The notes beneath the pieces were generated by a model. The model was given only the letters and a program-made list of their open reading frames with translations, did no database searches and had not been told where the DNA came from. Positions 20,297 to 29,495 of a DNA stretch of 64,000 bases are shown one piece after another (the stretch's first letter is position 1; the number at the start of each line of letters is the position of its first letter). Made by a program: the position numbers and the translations under genes. The stretch comes from Diplonema papillatum (lineage: Eukaryota > Euglenozoa > Diplonemea > Diplonemida > Diplonemidae). Location of the stretch: NCBI GenBank assembly GCA_030068145.1, contig JAPJBO010000343.1, positions 124,001-188,000 of the forward strand, in the 5' to 3' direction.

Positions 20297-20368
20297 TCAA
20301 CGGTAAACCGCAGAACCTTTAAACCCTAAAACACCAAACCTCTAAACCATCAACCCTAAAAAAAACAG
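20297..20368 (+). promoter_or_regulatory. R2 module (variant B) forming a 3' splice acceptor
   Basis: CGGTAAACCGCAGAACC, CCTAAAACACCAAACCTC and CATCAACCCTAAAAAAAAC end in AG at 20367-20368, immediately before exon 2. The exon phase fits exon 1, so here an R2 module is the 3' end of a cis-spliced intron. This is the best evidence for what R2 does. Confidence 0.6.
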
Positions 20369-20867
20369 CCGGAGATCGTCGAAGTACGGTGAGGATGGAC
20401 ACGTGCCCGAAAGCAACGAGAAGCTGTGGACGCGCGAGACGCTTCTCCTGAAGCTGCTCGCGTGTTCGAAGGCGCAGTGCCGGGACGCCGAGGCGTCGGC
20501 GCTGGAAGCGCGGCACCGGCTGAGCGAGGCGGAGGTGCACATTCGACTGCTCCACAATTGGATGACGAAGGACCGCACCGCCGGCGGGCCGGGGCCCCGC
20601 CCGGCGGACGCCAACCTGCAGCTGATGCTGGTGACGTGCAACGGGCTCAAGTACGCGCTGCACCGGGTCCTCGACGTGGTGAAGGGCTGCCAGCTGGCCA
20701 CCGCCGACATGTCGCGCGAGTTGGAGGCGGGCGTCGCCGCCGCCGCCCAGCGGCACGCGGAGTTCAAAAGGGTCGTCGCGAAGGCGTTCGCCGGCCTTAA
20801 CGAGTTCTTCGGCAAGCTGGTGTCGTCGGCCAATAGGCACCGCGCGAAAGCGAGACCGGGCCGCCAG
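20369..20867 (+). CDS. Three-exon coiled-coil protein, exon 2
   Basis: Residues 157-323. It starts at the phase needed by exon 1 (one base completing a Ser codon) and ends in phase 0 at CGCCAG|GTCCG. It is helical: LWTRETLLLKLLACSKAQC, then EARHRLSEAEVHIRLLHNWM, then FKRVVAKAFAGLNEFFGKLV. Repeat R1 begins 5 bp into the following intron. Fragments of this exon recur at 19891-20182, 21251-21361 and 22218-22248, all inside this gene's introns. No function is assigned. Confidence 0.7.
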
Positions 20868-20871
20868 GTCC

Positions 20872-21012
20872 GTTTTATTTTTTGTATAAGCACCTGCTTT
20901 GTAGGAAATACTTGAGGAGGCTGTCAGCTGCAAAAGATCAAAGGGGGTAAATGCGCGGTAGCCCACACGAAACACAGGTGAATCTGAGTTTAGTGGCGGG
21001 CGTAAGCGCTCA
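20872..21012 (+). repeat. Repeat R1, right-truncated, at an intron 5' end
   Basis: R1 left half (T-run, GTATAAGCACCTGC to GCGGGCGTAAGCGCTCA) starting 5 bp after the GT donor at 20868. Confidence 0.8.
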
Positions 21013-21067
21013 CTTGTTTTCAGCCCCATGCAAAATGTGTCCACCTGTGTTTTTCTATTTAACAATT

Positions 21068-21152
21068 TCTCTTCGAAGAAGATTTGATGCTAGCATCAAA
21101 CATGCATGAGAGATCCTGCCTAAACATTTAACTAAGATTTTTCCCCCTGAGT
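21068..21152 (+). repeat. Dispersed repeat R5
   Basis: CTTCGAAGAAGATTTGATGC, then TAGCATCAAACATGCATGAG, CCTAAACATTTAACTAAG and TTTTCCCC. It matches 48872-48965 and 48492-48570. Confidence 0.7.
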
Positions 21153-21250
21153 AGAACCCCTGTTTCATGATGACCACCCGACTATCGCGTTGTGCGGTAT
21201 TTCATAGTAGTTGCTGAAGGGAAAACGAAGGAGGCGCGGAGTTGTGAAGC

Positions 21251-21361
21251 GGTGACGTGCAACGGGCTCAAGTACGTGCTGCACCGGGTCCTCGACGTGA
21301 TGAAGGGCTGCCAGCTGGCCACCGCCGACTTGTCGGGCGAGGTGGAGGCGGGCGTCGCCGT
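21251..21361 (+). pseudogene. Internal fragment of exon 2
   Basis: About 110 bp matching exon 2 around AACGGGCTCAAGTACGTGCT to GAGGTGGAGGCGGGCGTCGC, lying in intron 2 with no splice sites of its own. Confidence 0.75.
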
Positions 21362-21726
21362 CACAGTTTCACTGAGGGTTGATGCACCACGAAAGTCGAT
21401 TAGAGTTTTGGGTTAGAACGCAAAGAATCTTTAGCGATAATCTGCATCGATTAGAGAACTTCACACAGCCTTCAGGGTGTGGTTGCTTCAAAGCAACAGT
21501 CAAGTTTTTCCCCTCCCTCCCTAACCCCCCGGGGACCTCGCCCAAGCTCGTTTCCCCGGGTAGGGTAGCCACTCTACATTCCCTTGCGCTAGTGATGTCA
21601 GTTACAAAGACGTGTGTTCTTACTTCTCCTTTCCATACTTGCATTTCAGGCCTGCATGCCCCATCAAAAGCAATCGAAAAGAAAATAAACGAGCGTTCTA
21701 CCACCTCGCGCGGTGTCACGGGATGT

Positions 21727-22035
21727 TTGGCAGCCGCAGTGCATGCTAATCCATGTCGTTCATGTACTTAAAAGAACTCAATGCTAAAGGCACACCAACG
21801 CCCTCGAAAGTGAAAAACGGACACACGTGCCCGCCCTCGTACTCGCCGACTCAGTCTCTGGAATCGCAAGAAAGCCAAACCCCGCTAGCTCCACAAATGC
21901 TCGACCTTGACGACGCAATGGCAGGTGACGACGTCATCCGATAACCTGACTTTCAAGGCAGTGCATGTTAATCCACGTGGTTCATGTACTTAAAAGAACT
22001 CAATGCTAAACAAATATAACGTGGGCGGCGCCGAA
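21727..22035 (+). repeat. Repeat R3, two copies
   Basis: Copies at about 21727-21800 and 21958-22035, both with GTTCATGTACTTAAAAGAAC. The second runs on to AACGTGGGCGGC as in copy 1 at 285-392. The 160 bp between them has a short open frame (Thr/Pro-rich) that I do not support as a gene. Confidence 0.65.
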
Positions 22036-22062
22036 GCTTTACCAGCTTCGGCTGACACCATT

Positions 22063-22185
22063 TGCGCACTAACCATGGTTAAGAAGACAACTAAAAGCAT
22101 AGACACAAAGATAGCCCAAAGCATCTGCAGAATAACACGAAAAGCCTCTAGGCAAAAACCCGTTTTCACATTTCTTCTGGGCAGT
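22063..22185 (+). repeat. Dispersed repeat R4, copy 2
   Basis: Matches 16138-16262: CATGGTTAAGAAGAC, CATCTGCAGAA, ACACGAAAAGCCTCT and AAAACCCGTTTTCACA. It is followed at 22218-22248 by a 30-bp scrap of exon 2 (AGCGGCACGCGGAGTTCAAA). Confidence 0.75.
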
Positions 22186-22359
22186 TCTCGTCAGACAATA
22201 CGAAGAGCAGAAACTCCCCAGCGGCACGCGGAGTTCAAAAGGGTGGCATTCGCCTGAAAATGTAAAAGCAGAGAGATTCAGTTCTACCACTTATTATCGG
22301 AAATGTCAGTCCTGCCAACAATACTGAGGGGCCTGCAATGAAAACGCGCATTCTCGCAG

Positions 22360-22990
22360 GGAAAGTCGACCAGCCAGCTGCTGGCGGCGGCGCTGAACGC
22401 GTGGGGATCCCGGGAGAAGAAGGCCGACGCAGGCAGCTTGGCGGTGCCGTTTGCGTTCGCGGCGTCGTGCCCGAACCCGGAGCCGCGGGCGCCGGACCAC
22501 CCGCTGCGCGCCTGGGAGGAGGGCGGGTACGCGTCCGTCCTCGACCGGCTGGCCACGTGGGCTGACACTTCGCTGGAAGGCGACCGCCCGCTCCTCACGG
22601 CGGCGGCCCCTGCCACCCCTGCGTGCCTCGGCCCGCGACAACGGCGACTCGACCTTCTCAACCCCCGTGCCGCCAGAAGCCCGAAGGCGGCGGCGGCCTC
22701 CTCCCGCAAAAAGTCCTCCGCGAAGCAAACCCCGCACGCAGTCGCCGACGCGTGCACGGAGACCGAACCCTGCAGCTCCGCCGCCCGCAGTGACGACCCG
22801 GAATCCGACCCGGAGGACTCCTCTTCAGGCGGGGGTAAAGACACAACGATGTGAGACATCACCCAACACGCCTCAGCGCCGTGACGCGGGTAGCCAGACC
22901 CCGAGCGAGTTCGAGCAGCCCCACGAATGTCGGCGCAGCGGTCGTTATTTCCACGCGGCGGCCTGCCAGACCGACGCGGCCACCGACTCA
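22360..22990 (+). pseudogene. Decayed copy of the 5' half of exon 3
   Basis: Starts after a retained TTCTCGCAG acceptor and matches exon 3 (23141 onward) closely for about 630 bp. The frame stays open to 22854; there an extra base (ACGATGTGAG versus ACATGCGAG in exon 3) gives a stop, and matching sequence continues in another frame. It is an exon duplication in intron 2. An mRNA using it would give a truncated protein. Confidence 0.75.
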
Positions 22991-23140
22991 TCCGGGTTCA
23001 TGATTAGTTGCCATTTCTTAACGTCGGGAAAAATGCAAGGAACAATAATTCGGTGAAGTATACTCATAAAGCCGCCTACACCTTTATAGCAAGTTTTTTA
23101 TTCAAATTTCAGTTCTACCACTTCTTCACGCACCTCGCAG

Positions 23141-24556
23141 GGAAAGTCGACCAGCCAGCTGCTGGCGGCGGCGCTGAACGCGTGGGGATCCCGGGAGAAG
23201 AAGGCCGACGCAGGCAGCTTGGCGGTGCCGTTTGCGTTCGCGGCGTCGTGCCCGAACCCGGAGCCGCGGGCGCCGGACCACCCGCTGCGCGCCTGGGAGG
23301 AGGGCGGGTACGCGTCCGTCCTCGACCGGCTGGCCACGTGGGCTGACACTTCGCTGGAAGGCGACCGCCCGCTCCTCACGGCGGCGGCCCCTGCCACACC
23401 TGCGCACCGTGCCTCGGCCCGCGACAACGGCGAGTCGGCCTTCTCAACCCCCGTGGTGCCGGCCAGAAGCCCGAAGGCGGCGGCGGCCTCCTCCCGCAAA
23501 AAGTCCTCCGCGAAGCAACCCCCGCACGCAGTCGCCGACGCGTGCACGGAGACCGAACCCTGCAGCCCAGCCGCCAGCAAAGGAGACGACCCGGAATCGG
23601 ACCCGGAGGACTCGTCTTCAGGCCGGGGTAAAGACACAACATGCGAGACGTCAACCAACACGCCGCAGCGCCGCGACGCGTGCAGCCAAACCCCGAGCGA
23701 GTTCGAGCAACCCCATGAACCCGGCGCAGCGGCCGCGAATTACTTCCCGGTAGTCCACGCGGCGGCCTGCCAGACTGACGCGGCCCGCGCGGCGGTCGCG
23801 ACGGAGACGGCCGATCTCGTAGAGTCCCGTGATGCGGCGGCAGGCCCCGGGAAAGCGGACACTTCGACCCAAGCGGAGCCGCCCGTCGAGCTGTTCGACG
23901 AGGTCACCGCAACCGGGTTCTCGTTCCTCTTGGATTGCTCCCGCGAGCTGGCGACTGGCCTGTCCTCCGAAGCCGGAGTGGATTCGGTGTACTCGAAGGC
24001 GTACACCTGCAGGTACGTGATGGAGGTCCCGCCCGACGTCCTCTCGGCGTCTCCGGACGTGCAGCTCTCCCTCGCGACCGCGCGCATGCGGTTTCACTTG
24101 CGCCACGCGGACGGTCTGCGGGACGAAGTGAAAGAGCTGCGGCGGTGCGTGGGTGGCCGGTGGAAGAAACAAGTCGAACCGCAGGTGGTGGATCTGTACA
24201 GCAGCGGCCTGCCCAAGGTGGCCGCCGCTGCGAACGCGCGGACGGACGGAGTGCGCGGCGGCACTCCAGGGGGGGGCATGGGCCGGCGGGGACACACGGC
24301 CGTCGCGCCGCTGCCGGGGCCGGGATACAAACTGCCGCAGTTCTGCGCGAAGGAGTCGTGCGAGAGGACCCCGCAGTGGCCGTGCCAGCCGCCGCGTTCC
24401 GCGCCCGCCGCTTCTTGCGAGGCCGGCGCGTGCCTGCGCCCGAGTGCGCCTGTAGTTCAGTCGGGCAAAGTGATGCCGCGGCGCGGTAGCATCTCTTCCG
24501 CTTTCTTCGTTCCCAAAAGGCCGCATCGAAAGCCGCCCGATCTGGCCGGCACCTGA
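23141..24556 (+). CDS. Three-exon coiled-coil protein, exon 3 (last)
   Basis: Residues 324-794, from the CTCGCAG acceptor (AG at 23139-23140) to TGA 24554. It starts GKSTSQLLAAALNAWGS. There is a long disordered middle rich in Ser, Ala, Pro, Glu and Thr, with Asp/Glu clusters (SDPEDSSSG), then a more ordered part (LLDCSRELATGLSSEAGVDS through LRDEVKELRRCVGGRWKKQV) with a short helix. The basic C-terminus ends PKRPHRKPPDLAGT. Periodic Thr-Gln/Gln-Thr motifs (SQTPSEFE, CQTDAA, STQAEP) are odd and could be phosphorylation or light-chain-binding sites, but that is a guess. No known family is recognised. Confidence 0.75.
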   Translation, partial: GKSTSQLLAAALNAWGSREKKADAGSLAVPFAFAASCPNPEPRAPDHPLRAWEEGGYASVLDRLATWADTSLEGDRPLLTAAAPATPAHRASARDNGESAFSTPVVPARSPKAAAASSRKKSSAKQPPHAVADACTETEPCSPAASKGDDPESDPEDSSSGRGKDTTCETSTNTPQRRDACSQTPSEFEQPHEPGAAAANYFPVVHAAACQTDAARAAVATETADLVESRDAAAGPGKADTSTQAEPPVELFDEVTATGFSFLLDCSRELATGLSSEAGVDSVYSKAYTCRYVMEVPPDVLSASPDVQLSLATARMRFHLRHADGLRDEVKELRRCVGGRWKKQVEPQVVDLYSSGLPKVAAAANARTDGVRGGTPGGGMGRRGHTAVAPLPGPGYKLPQFCAKESCERTPQWPCQPPRSAPAASCEAGACLRPSAPVVQSGKVMPRRGSISSAFFVPKRPHRKPPDLAGT

Positions 24557-25544
24557 CGCCGTCTTCATCAGCGCGTGATGCTGGCAACCTTGGTGTAGCA
24601 TTGCGAGATGCATGCCTCGCTACCCTGCCGCCACTCCTTGAACCTGTTCAGCTACATGCGAAGGAGTCGTGCGTGTCAAGATGACCCACTTCTCAACCGG
24701 AAATCTGCTCTCGGTTCATCTTGTGTCACCAGTCCTGCTCGCTTGCTTGCTCCAAGTAGACACTCAGAACCTGGATTTGGCGTCAGGATTCAATGAAGTG
24801 TAGCCCAGGTCGCCCATTTATAGGTTGAGGCAGTGGTTACCCCGGGTTATTCTCCTTCGCAAACCTGGCGAAACTCCGTTTTGGTTCACCAAACGCGCAC
24901 TGCGCGTATCTCTCTTCTTAAGTGTCCCCACGCTTTAGGTGCACGAATCTCCTCGTGCCTAAAAGAAGTGGCGTCAAACATACGCGTTTGTTTTGTCCGT
25001 GCTACAGGCCGGATGCATCCTACATGGCCAGGTGGATGCAGAAGCATTTCCGCCCTTCTCGGGCCCAGCGGACCAGAAAGCTGTCTCATGTTATCGCTCA
25101 TCGTCTCTCCCTACCATAAGACGACGCGAGAAAGAAGTGTTCCGCACCTTCTCCTCGCCTCTCCATCCCGCTGCTGGTACTTTCAACAGCATGCTTGACT
25201 TCAGCAGCCCACTGCGCATCTATTCCTAGGTGCCCCGGTGCAAAGCTGTGTTTTAGCGTGTGCCGTTTTGCAAAGCCCAAAAATAATGAGATCCCAGCTT
25301 TTTTCACCCTTTTTGTGTTCTCCCCCAGTTGGCGACTCCGTTCGTGCAGCGCCTGCTCTGGCGGCGTCACAGTGAACGAGCAAGTAGAGGAGAACCGGGA
25401 TCAGCGCGCTTGTTTCCGTTTAGAATAATGGAGGATTGAGGGAAAGTCACTGGTACCATTTGCTTGTCAACACAAACCTGAGAGAGGAGCGCAGCTTCGA
25501 ATGTCCACGTGCTAGTTTGCATCTTGCAACAGGGGAAGCCCCTT
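24557..25544. other. Unassigned spacer
   Basis: Presumed 3' flank followed by about 900 bp where short frames show no domain. I see no supported feature. Confidence 0.5.
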
Positions 25545-25612
25545 AAATTCCAAAACCACGGCAGTCTCCTGAAGCATTTCCTACAAAGCGGGTGCAAAAA
25601 AAGAAATGGAAG
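25545..25612 (-). repeat. R1 fragment, minus strand
   Basis: Reverse complement of the R1 left end: TTTTTTTGCACCCGCTTTGT then AGGAAATGCTTCAGGAGACT. It is the only clear minus-strand R1 copy. Confidence 0.65.
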
Positions 25613-25799
25613 AACCCCTGGACGGGGGAGTCCCTGCCTGAAGGAACCAACCACCCCCGGGTGGGCTCGTCTGACACAAAGTTGTCAACAGGAAAAAAAA
25701 GAAGAAATCCGCTATCAGGAGCCCAGCAGGAAAGCAACAGAATGGGCCACTTGGCTGATGCACGAGATCACGTCTAGCTCTCTCTGTCATAATTCTCAA

Positions 25800-25998
25800 C
25801 AACTCTAGGGTGGGGGGAAGGCGAGGGAAGAGCTGGGAACCGGGGAGCCGGTTCGCCCGGCGGGGGTTGTGGGGGCAAGGCAATGTTCCGCAGCAGCGTG
25901 GCGGCGCTGTCGTGGGCGCACCCCGGCAGGGTGAGTTCCATCTGGGGCCATGAAAGATACAAATCCCGATACCATGCCGTATAGAGAACATGAGTCAG
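25800..25998 (+). pseudogene. Copy A of the 5' end of the zinc-protein gene
   Basis: Carries the G-rich 5' flank and ATGTTCCGCAGCAGCGTGGC (ATG at 25883) through CATCTGGGGCC, then diverges. About 17 codons match the intact gene at 33271. The following AAAGATACAAATCCCGATAC segment is repeated at 26503. Confidence 0.75.
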
Positions 25999-26035
25999 TT
26001 GCTGTGTGCTCCTGCGGTCTTTGTGTGTTTTGTAC

Positions 26036-26424
26036 TTGACCAACAGGTCCACCCCCCCCCGCGGTTAAATAACCTGGCCTCAGTGGTGCAAGCACCACGC
26101 ACTCTTCAAGCCCAAGAAACATTTTCCCCCCGCAACGCCAAGTCCGCCCTTCGTATAACTTCGTCCAGTACTTCTCTCACTTCGTTCACGACGTTTTTGC
26201 TCCATACTGCTCAACAACAGTGCGGTGGAGGGGGGGAAGGGCGAGGGAAAAAGCTGGGAACGGGGGAGCCGTTTCGCCCAGCGGGGGTTGTGGGGGCAAG
26301 GCAATGTTCCGCAGCAGCGTGGCGGCGCTGTCGTGGGCGCACCCCGGCAGGGCGAGTTCCATCTGGGGCCGGGTCGGCGGAGGGTCGCGAGGTGGCGAGC
26401 GGAACGTGTACCAGGAGCTCGCAC
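26036..26424 (+). pseudogene. Copy B of the 5' flank and first coding segment of the zinc-protein gene
   Basis: Repeats the upstream flank (TTGACCAACAGGTCCACCCC, CGTTTTTGCTCCATACTGCT) and the first ~40 codons from ATG 26304, matching the intact gene up to CCAGGAGCTCG at 26424, then diverges. Positions 26013-26058 also hold the uninterrupted version of the site into which the 6.46-kb element inserted in copy C. Confidence 0.8.
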
Positions 26425-27245
26425 TCATGTGCGTGCTAGCAAGAAAAAGGTAAAACGGCAAACCAAGCTGGACTACTAAAACTGCACTACTGCTTGCCCG
26501 CCATGAAAGATACAAATTCCGATACCCTGCCATATAAAGAACATGAGTCTGCAAACTAAAGCCGCAGTTTTTCGGGAGGCTCCTGCGGTCTTTGTGTGTT
26601 TTGTACACGGTGCAGTAGTAAAGGCTTTCACTAGTAAATTTACTACTGGTTTTACAAGTGAAAATGGTTTACGAGGGCCACTAGTAAATTCTACAAGTGC
26701 ACTTGTAAAATTTACAAGTGCACTAGTAAAATTTACAAGTGATTTCAGGTGTTTTGGGGTGAAACAAGAGGAAACTGTGGCAAGTGAAGCACACATTCAG
26801 AAGAACCGGCTTCTTTTTCACCTAACTCGTCAAAATGGGGCTGGGAGAGCAGAGCAAAGTGACAACCCAGTGCTTGAGAGCCCCGCGCGTAGGCAGTCCG
26901 CGTCAATCCAGATTTCCCCACTCCAAGGCAAACGTGAACACTCGAACACGACCCCCCTGTGGCTCGATGCGGTGGGAACACGGGACAATAACATCGGAAG
27001 AGACGGAGCGCGAGGGAGGAGGCGTCCTTGTCCTCTCAGAGCAGAGTCGTGCACAGGTACGTCCTGGTACCAGAAATAGAGTTGCACGGCAAAAGACGCT
27101 CTGGTATCTTGCTTTTGGCCCAGGAGAATACGAATATCTCTGCCTGCGTGCGTCTTGTGCCGGACAGGCTTGGCATCCATTTTTTGGACTGAGTCGTGGG
27201 CAACAGTGCGGTCAACTCTGAAGGGCAAATACCGTAAACGGAAAT

Positions 27246-27940
27246 AAGTTGGACCGGACAAAATGGTCCAACTCACCTATTTTGGGCTCTGGTGGTCCAA
27301 CTTTTGTCCGGCCACTTTTTTTCGGGGGGTTCTGTGTACTTGGTGCAGTTTTGCGGCTGGCCAGCACTCGCTCCACTCCGTAGTCGCGCATGGGTCCGCC
27401 GCCAGGAGTTCCCGAACACTGCGCGGCGCTGCGTAACCCGCTGAGTTCCCTCCAGCAACTCGCAACGAAGCACCCTGGCCATGGTCATTGGTCGCCATGG
27501 CCCTGTGGTGGAATCACAAGATCTTCCTTGCGCGGAAGGATGTTTGATCGCGACCGGTTGCGGTTGGTCAGTGCCGAGGGTGGACCAAGATGCGTCCACC
27601 GTCTGTCCCATTGCTTTGGTAGAGTGCAAACGCAAAAATGCAGAGTGCAAACGAGGTGGCTCGAGGTTGGCTGACAGTGAAGGAAAAAGTATGAGCCGCC
27701 AATAAACGACGATCTTGGTACGCTCAAGAAGAAACCCAACGCATCTCTCGCGCCTGACTACCCATTTGTCACGGAACATTTTTTACCTCATGCCCATCGA
27801 CCCAACCCCGCCTAAGTGGATACGTGCCTGGGCGGAAACATGTTGGACCGGACAAAATGGTCCAATTGTTTTGGTCGTCCGCGGTCCAACCTTTGTCCGG
27901 TCCAACATATTTTCGGTCCAACATATTTCCGGTCCAACTT
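27246..27940. mobile_element. Nested ~700-bp TIR element with GGTCCAAC iterons
   Basis: It begins AAGTTGGACCGGACAAAATG and ends in the reverse complement of AAGTTGGACCGGAAATATG. Further copies of GGTCCAAC and TTTGTCCGG lie near both ends in both orientations (27265-27310; 27842-27930). I could not find a convincing target duplication, so the exact ends are tentative. No domain seen inside. Confidence 0.55.
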
Positions 27941-28604
27941 TCTGCTTATGGTATGGAAGATCCACGGGGGGTTTCGAGGGCTGAAGGATTCTTGTCACAC
28001 GAGGGTGCTAGGGGAAGTTGTTTGGGCTGTTGCCGTGAGATTAGTACTTCTTGGGGTTTGGCGGTTGCTCGGGCAGCTGGCACGCGTAGAGCCACACTCC
28101 GGATTACCGCGTGGTTCCCTTCGCATAGGCGTCCAGGGTCTGCATTCGGGTGGGTGCCCGAACACCGGCCTTTGGTCCGACTCCGGCTGAAACCATCTAA
28201 GGTGCGCTGTGTCGCCCCCTGTCAGAATGTGTTGAGAGGTGGCCTTTTCGGGCCAATTACCATTCCAGCACCATTTTCAAACTTTTTGCCCATTCCAGCA
28301 CTATTTCCAAACTTTTTGCCCATTCCAGCACTATTTCCAAACTTTTTACCCATTCCAGCACTATTTCCAAACTTTTTGCCCATTCAAGCACTATTAGTAT
28401 TACCACCCTTTACCAATATTATGGCAAAATCAACACTGCAATTTCCATACCTTCGGGTTTTACCATCTGCAGGGGGGGGCGAAATACACGGGAGCCAAGC
28501 TTCACGTGTTCGGCGGTACTGCAGCCACGGGCCTACGGGTCAAGTGGCTCCCGATTTCCCAGACTAAAGCATCAAGGCTTAGCGCACCTCTTGGCGCTCG
28601 CGCT

Positions 28605-28760
28605 GATTCGCGGCTGAACGCAAGCTCGTCGAGACGGTCAGCCGCAGGGCAGAGCGGACGGGGTTGTGGCACTGTGCTGCCTCCGACTCAAGCTTTGCAA
28701 GCTGTGGTTGACCGTCACGTTCCTGGACCAGGAGCGGCCTTTTTCTTCTCTTCTTTCTTC
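28605..28760 (+). repeat. Segment shared with 56810-56965, inside the MULE-type element
   Basis: About 150 bp (GCTCGTCGAGACGGTCAGCC through CGTTCCTGGACCAGGAGCGG and a TTCTTC tract) recur in reverse orientation at 56810-56965. It may be a captured host fragment, as Pack-MULEs carry, or another small repeat. Confidence 0.65.
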
Positions 28761-29239
28761 TACAGAAGTCGCCTTGTCATGCGGCCAAGACGGAGACAGT
28801 CCGGACAACACGTAGCCAAGCTGCACGAGCCGATTTCGTCCAAGGGCGCCCACCAAAGCGCCACCTACAAACGCTCCGCCGACGTGCGCCACCTACACTA
28901 CGGGTCGTTCCAAAATCACTCTACAGTAGGAGTCTACTTCTCCACTGATTTTGCGGAATCTTCTACGACCGGCAGGCCGCAGCAGTAGATCTCGAGATGG
29001 CGACGCCACAGCACTGGGCGTCGCCCTTCGCGACCCGCCGACCACTGATGACAAAACCGGGTTCATCACGCTACTTAGTACGCTTGCGCAGTGGCTCGTA
29101 ATAGCCTACAAAGGTTTCACAACAGTCACTGACAACTTGACAAACGTGTCACGCAGTGTGGGGGACAGCCACTGCAGCCAGTGGCAGCCACTGGTGGCTC
29201 GATGGCTCAGAATGGCTGAGATTTCGAAAAGTTTTTTTT

Positions 29240-29495
29240 GGTGAAAACCCTGGGGTAGGGGGGCAAAAATGCCGAAAAGACAGTGCGAGACTTAGCTAGC
29301 TATTTGGCCAGCTACATGTAGCTCTTTTTAGCTATTTATCACTCATTCCACGAAAAGTGTCACAGATTTGGTGAAAACCCTGGGGTAGGGGGGAAAAAAT
29401 GCCGCGACACTTAGCTAGCTATTTGGCCAGCTACATGTAGCTATTTCTAGCTATATATCACTCATTCCACGAAAAGTGTCACAGATTTGGAACAA
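29240..29495 (+). repeat. 131-bp tandem duplication
   Basis: Two units of about 131 bp, each starting GGTGAAAACCCTGGGGTAGG and ending GAAAAGTGTCACAGATTTGG, with a self-complementary core (TTAGCTAGCTA, CAGCTACATGTAGCT). It lies in the MULE-type element. Confidence 0.75.
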
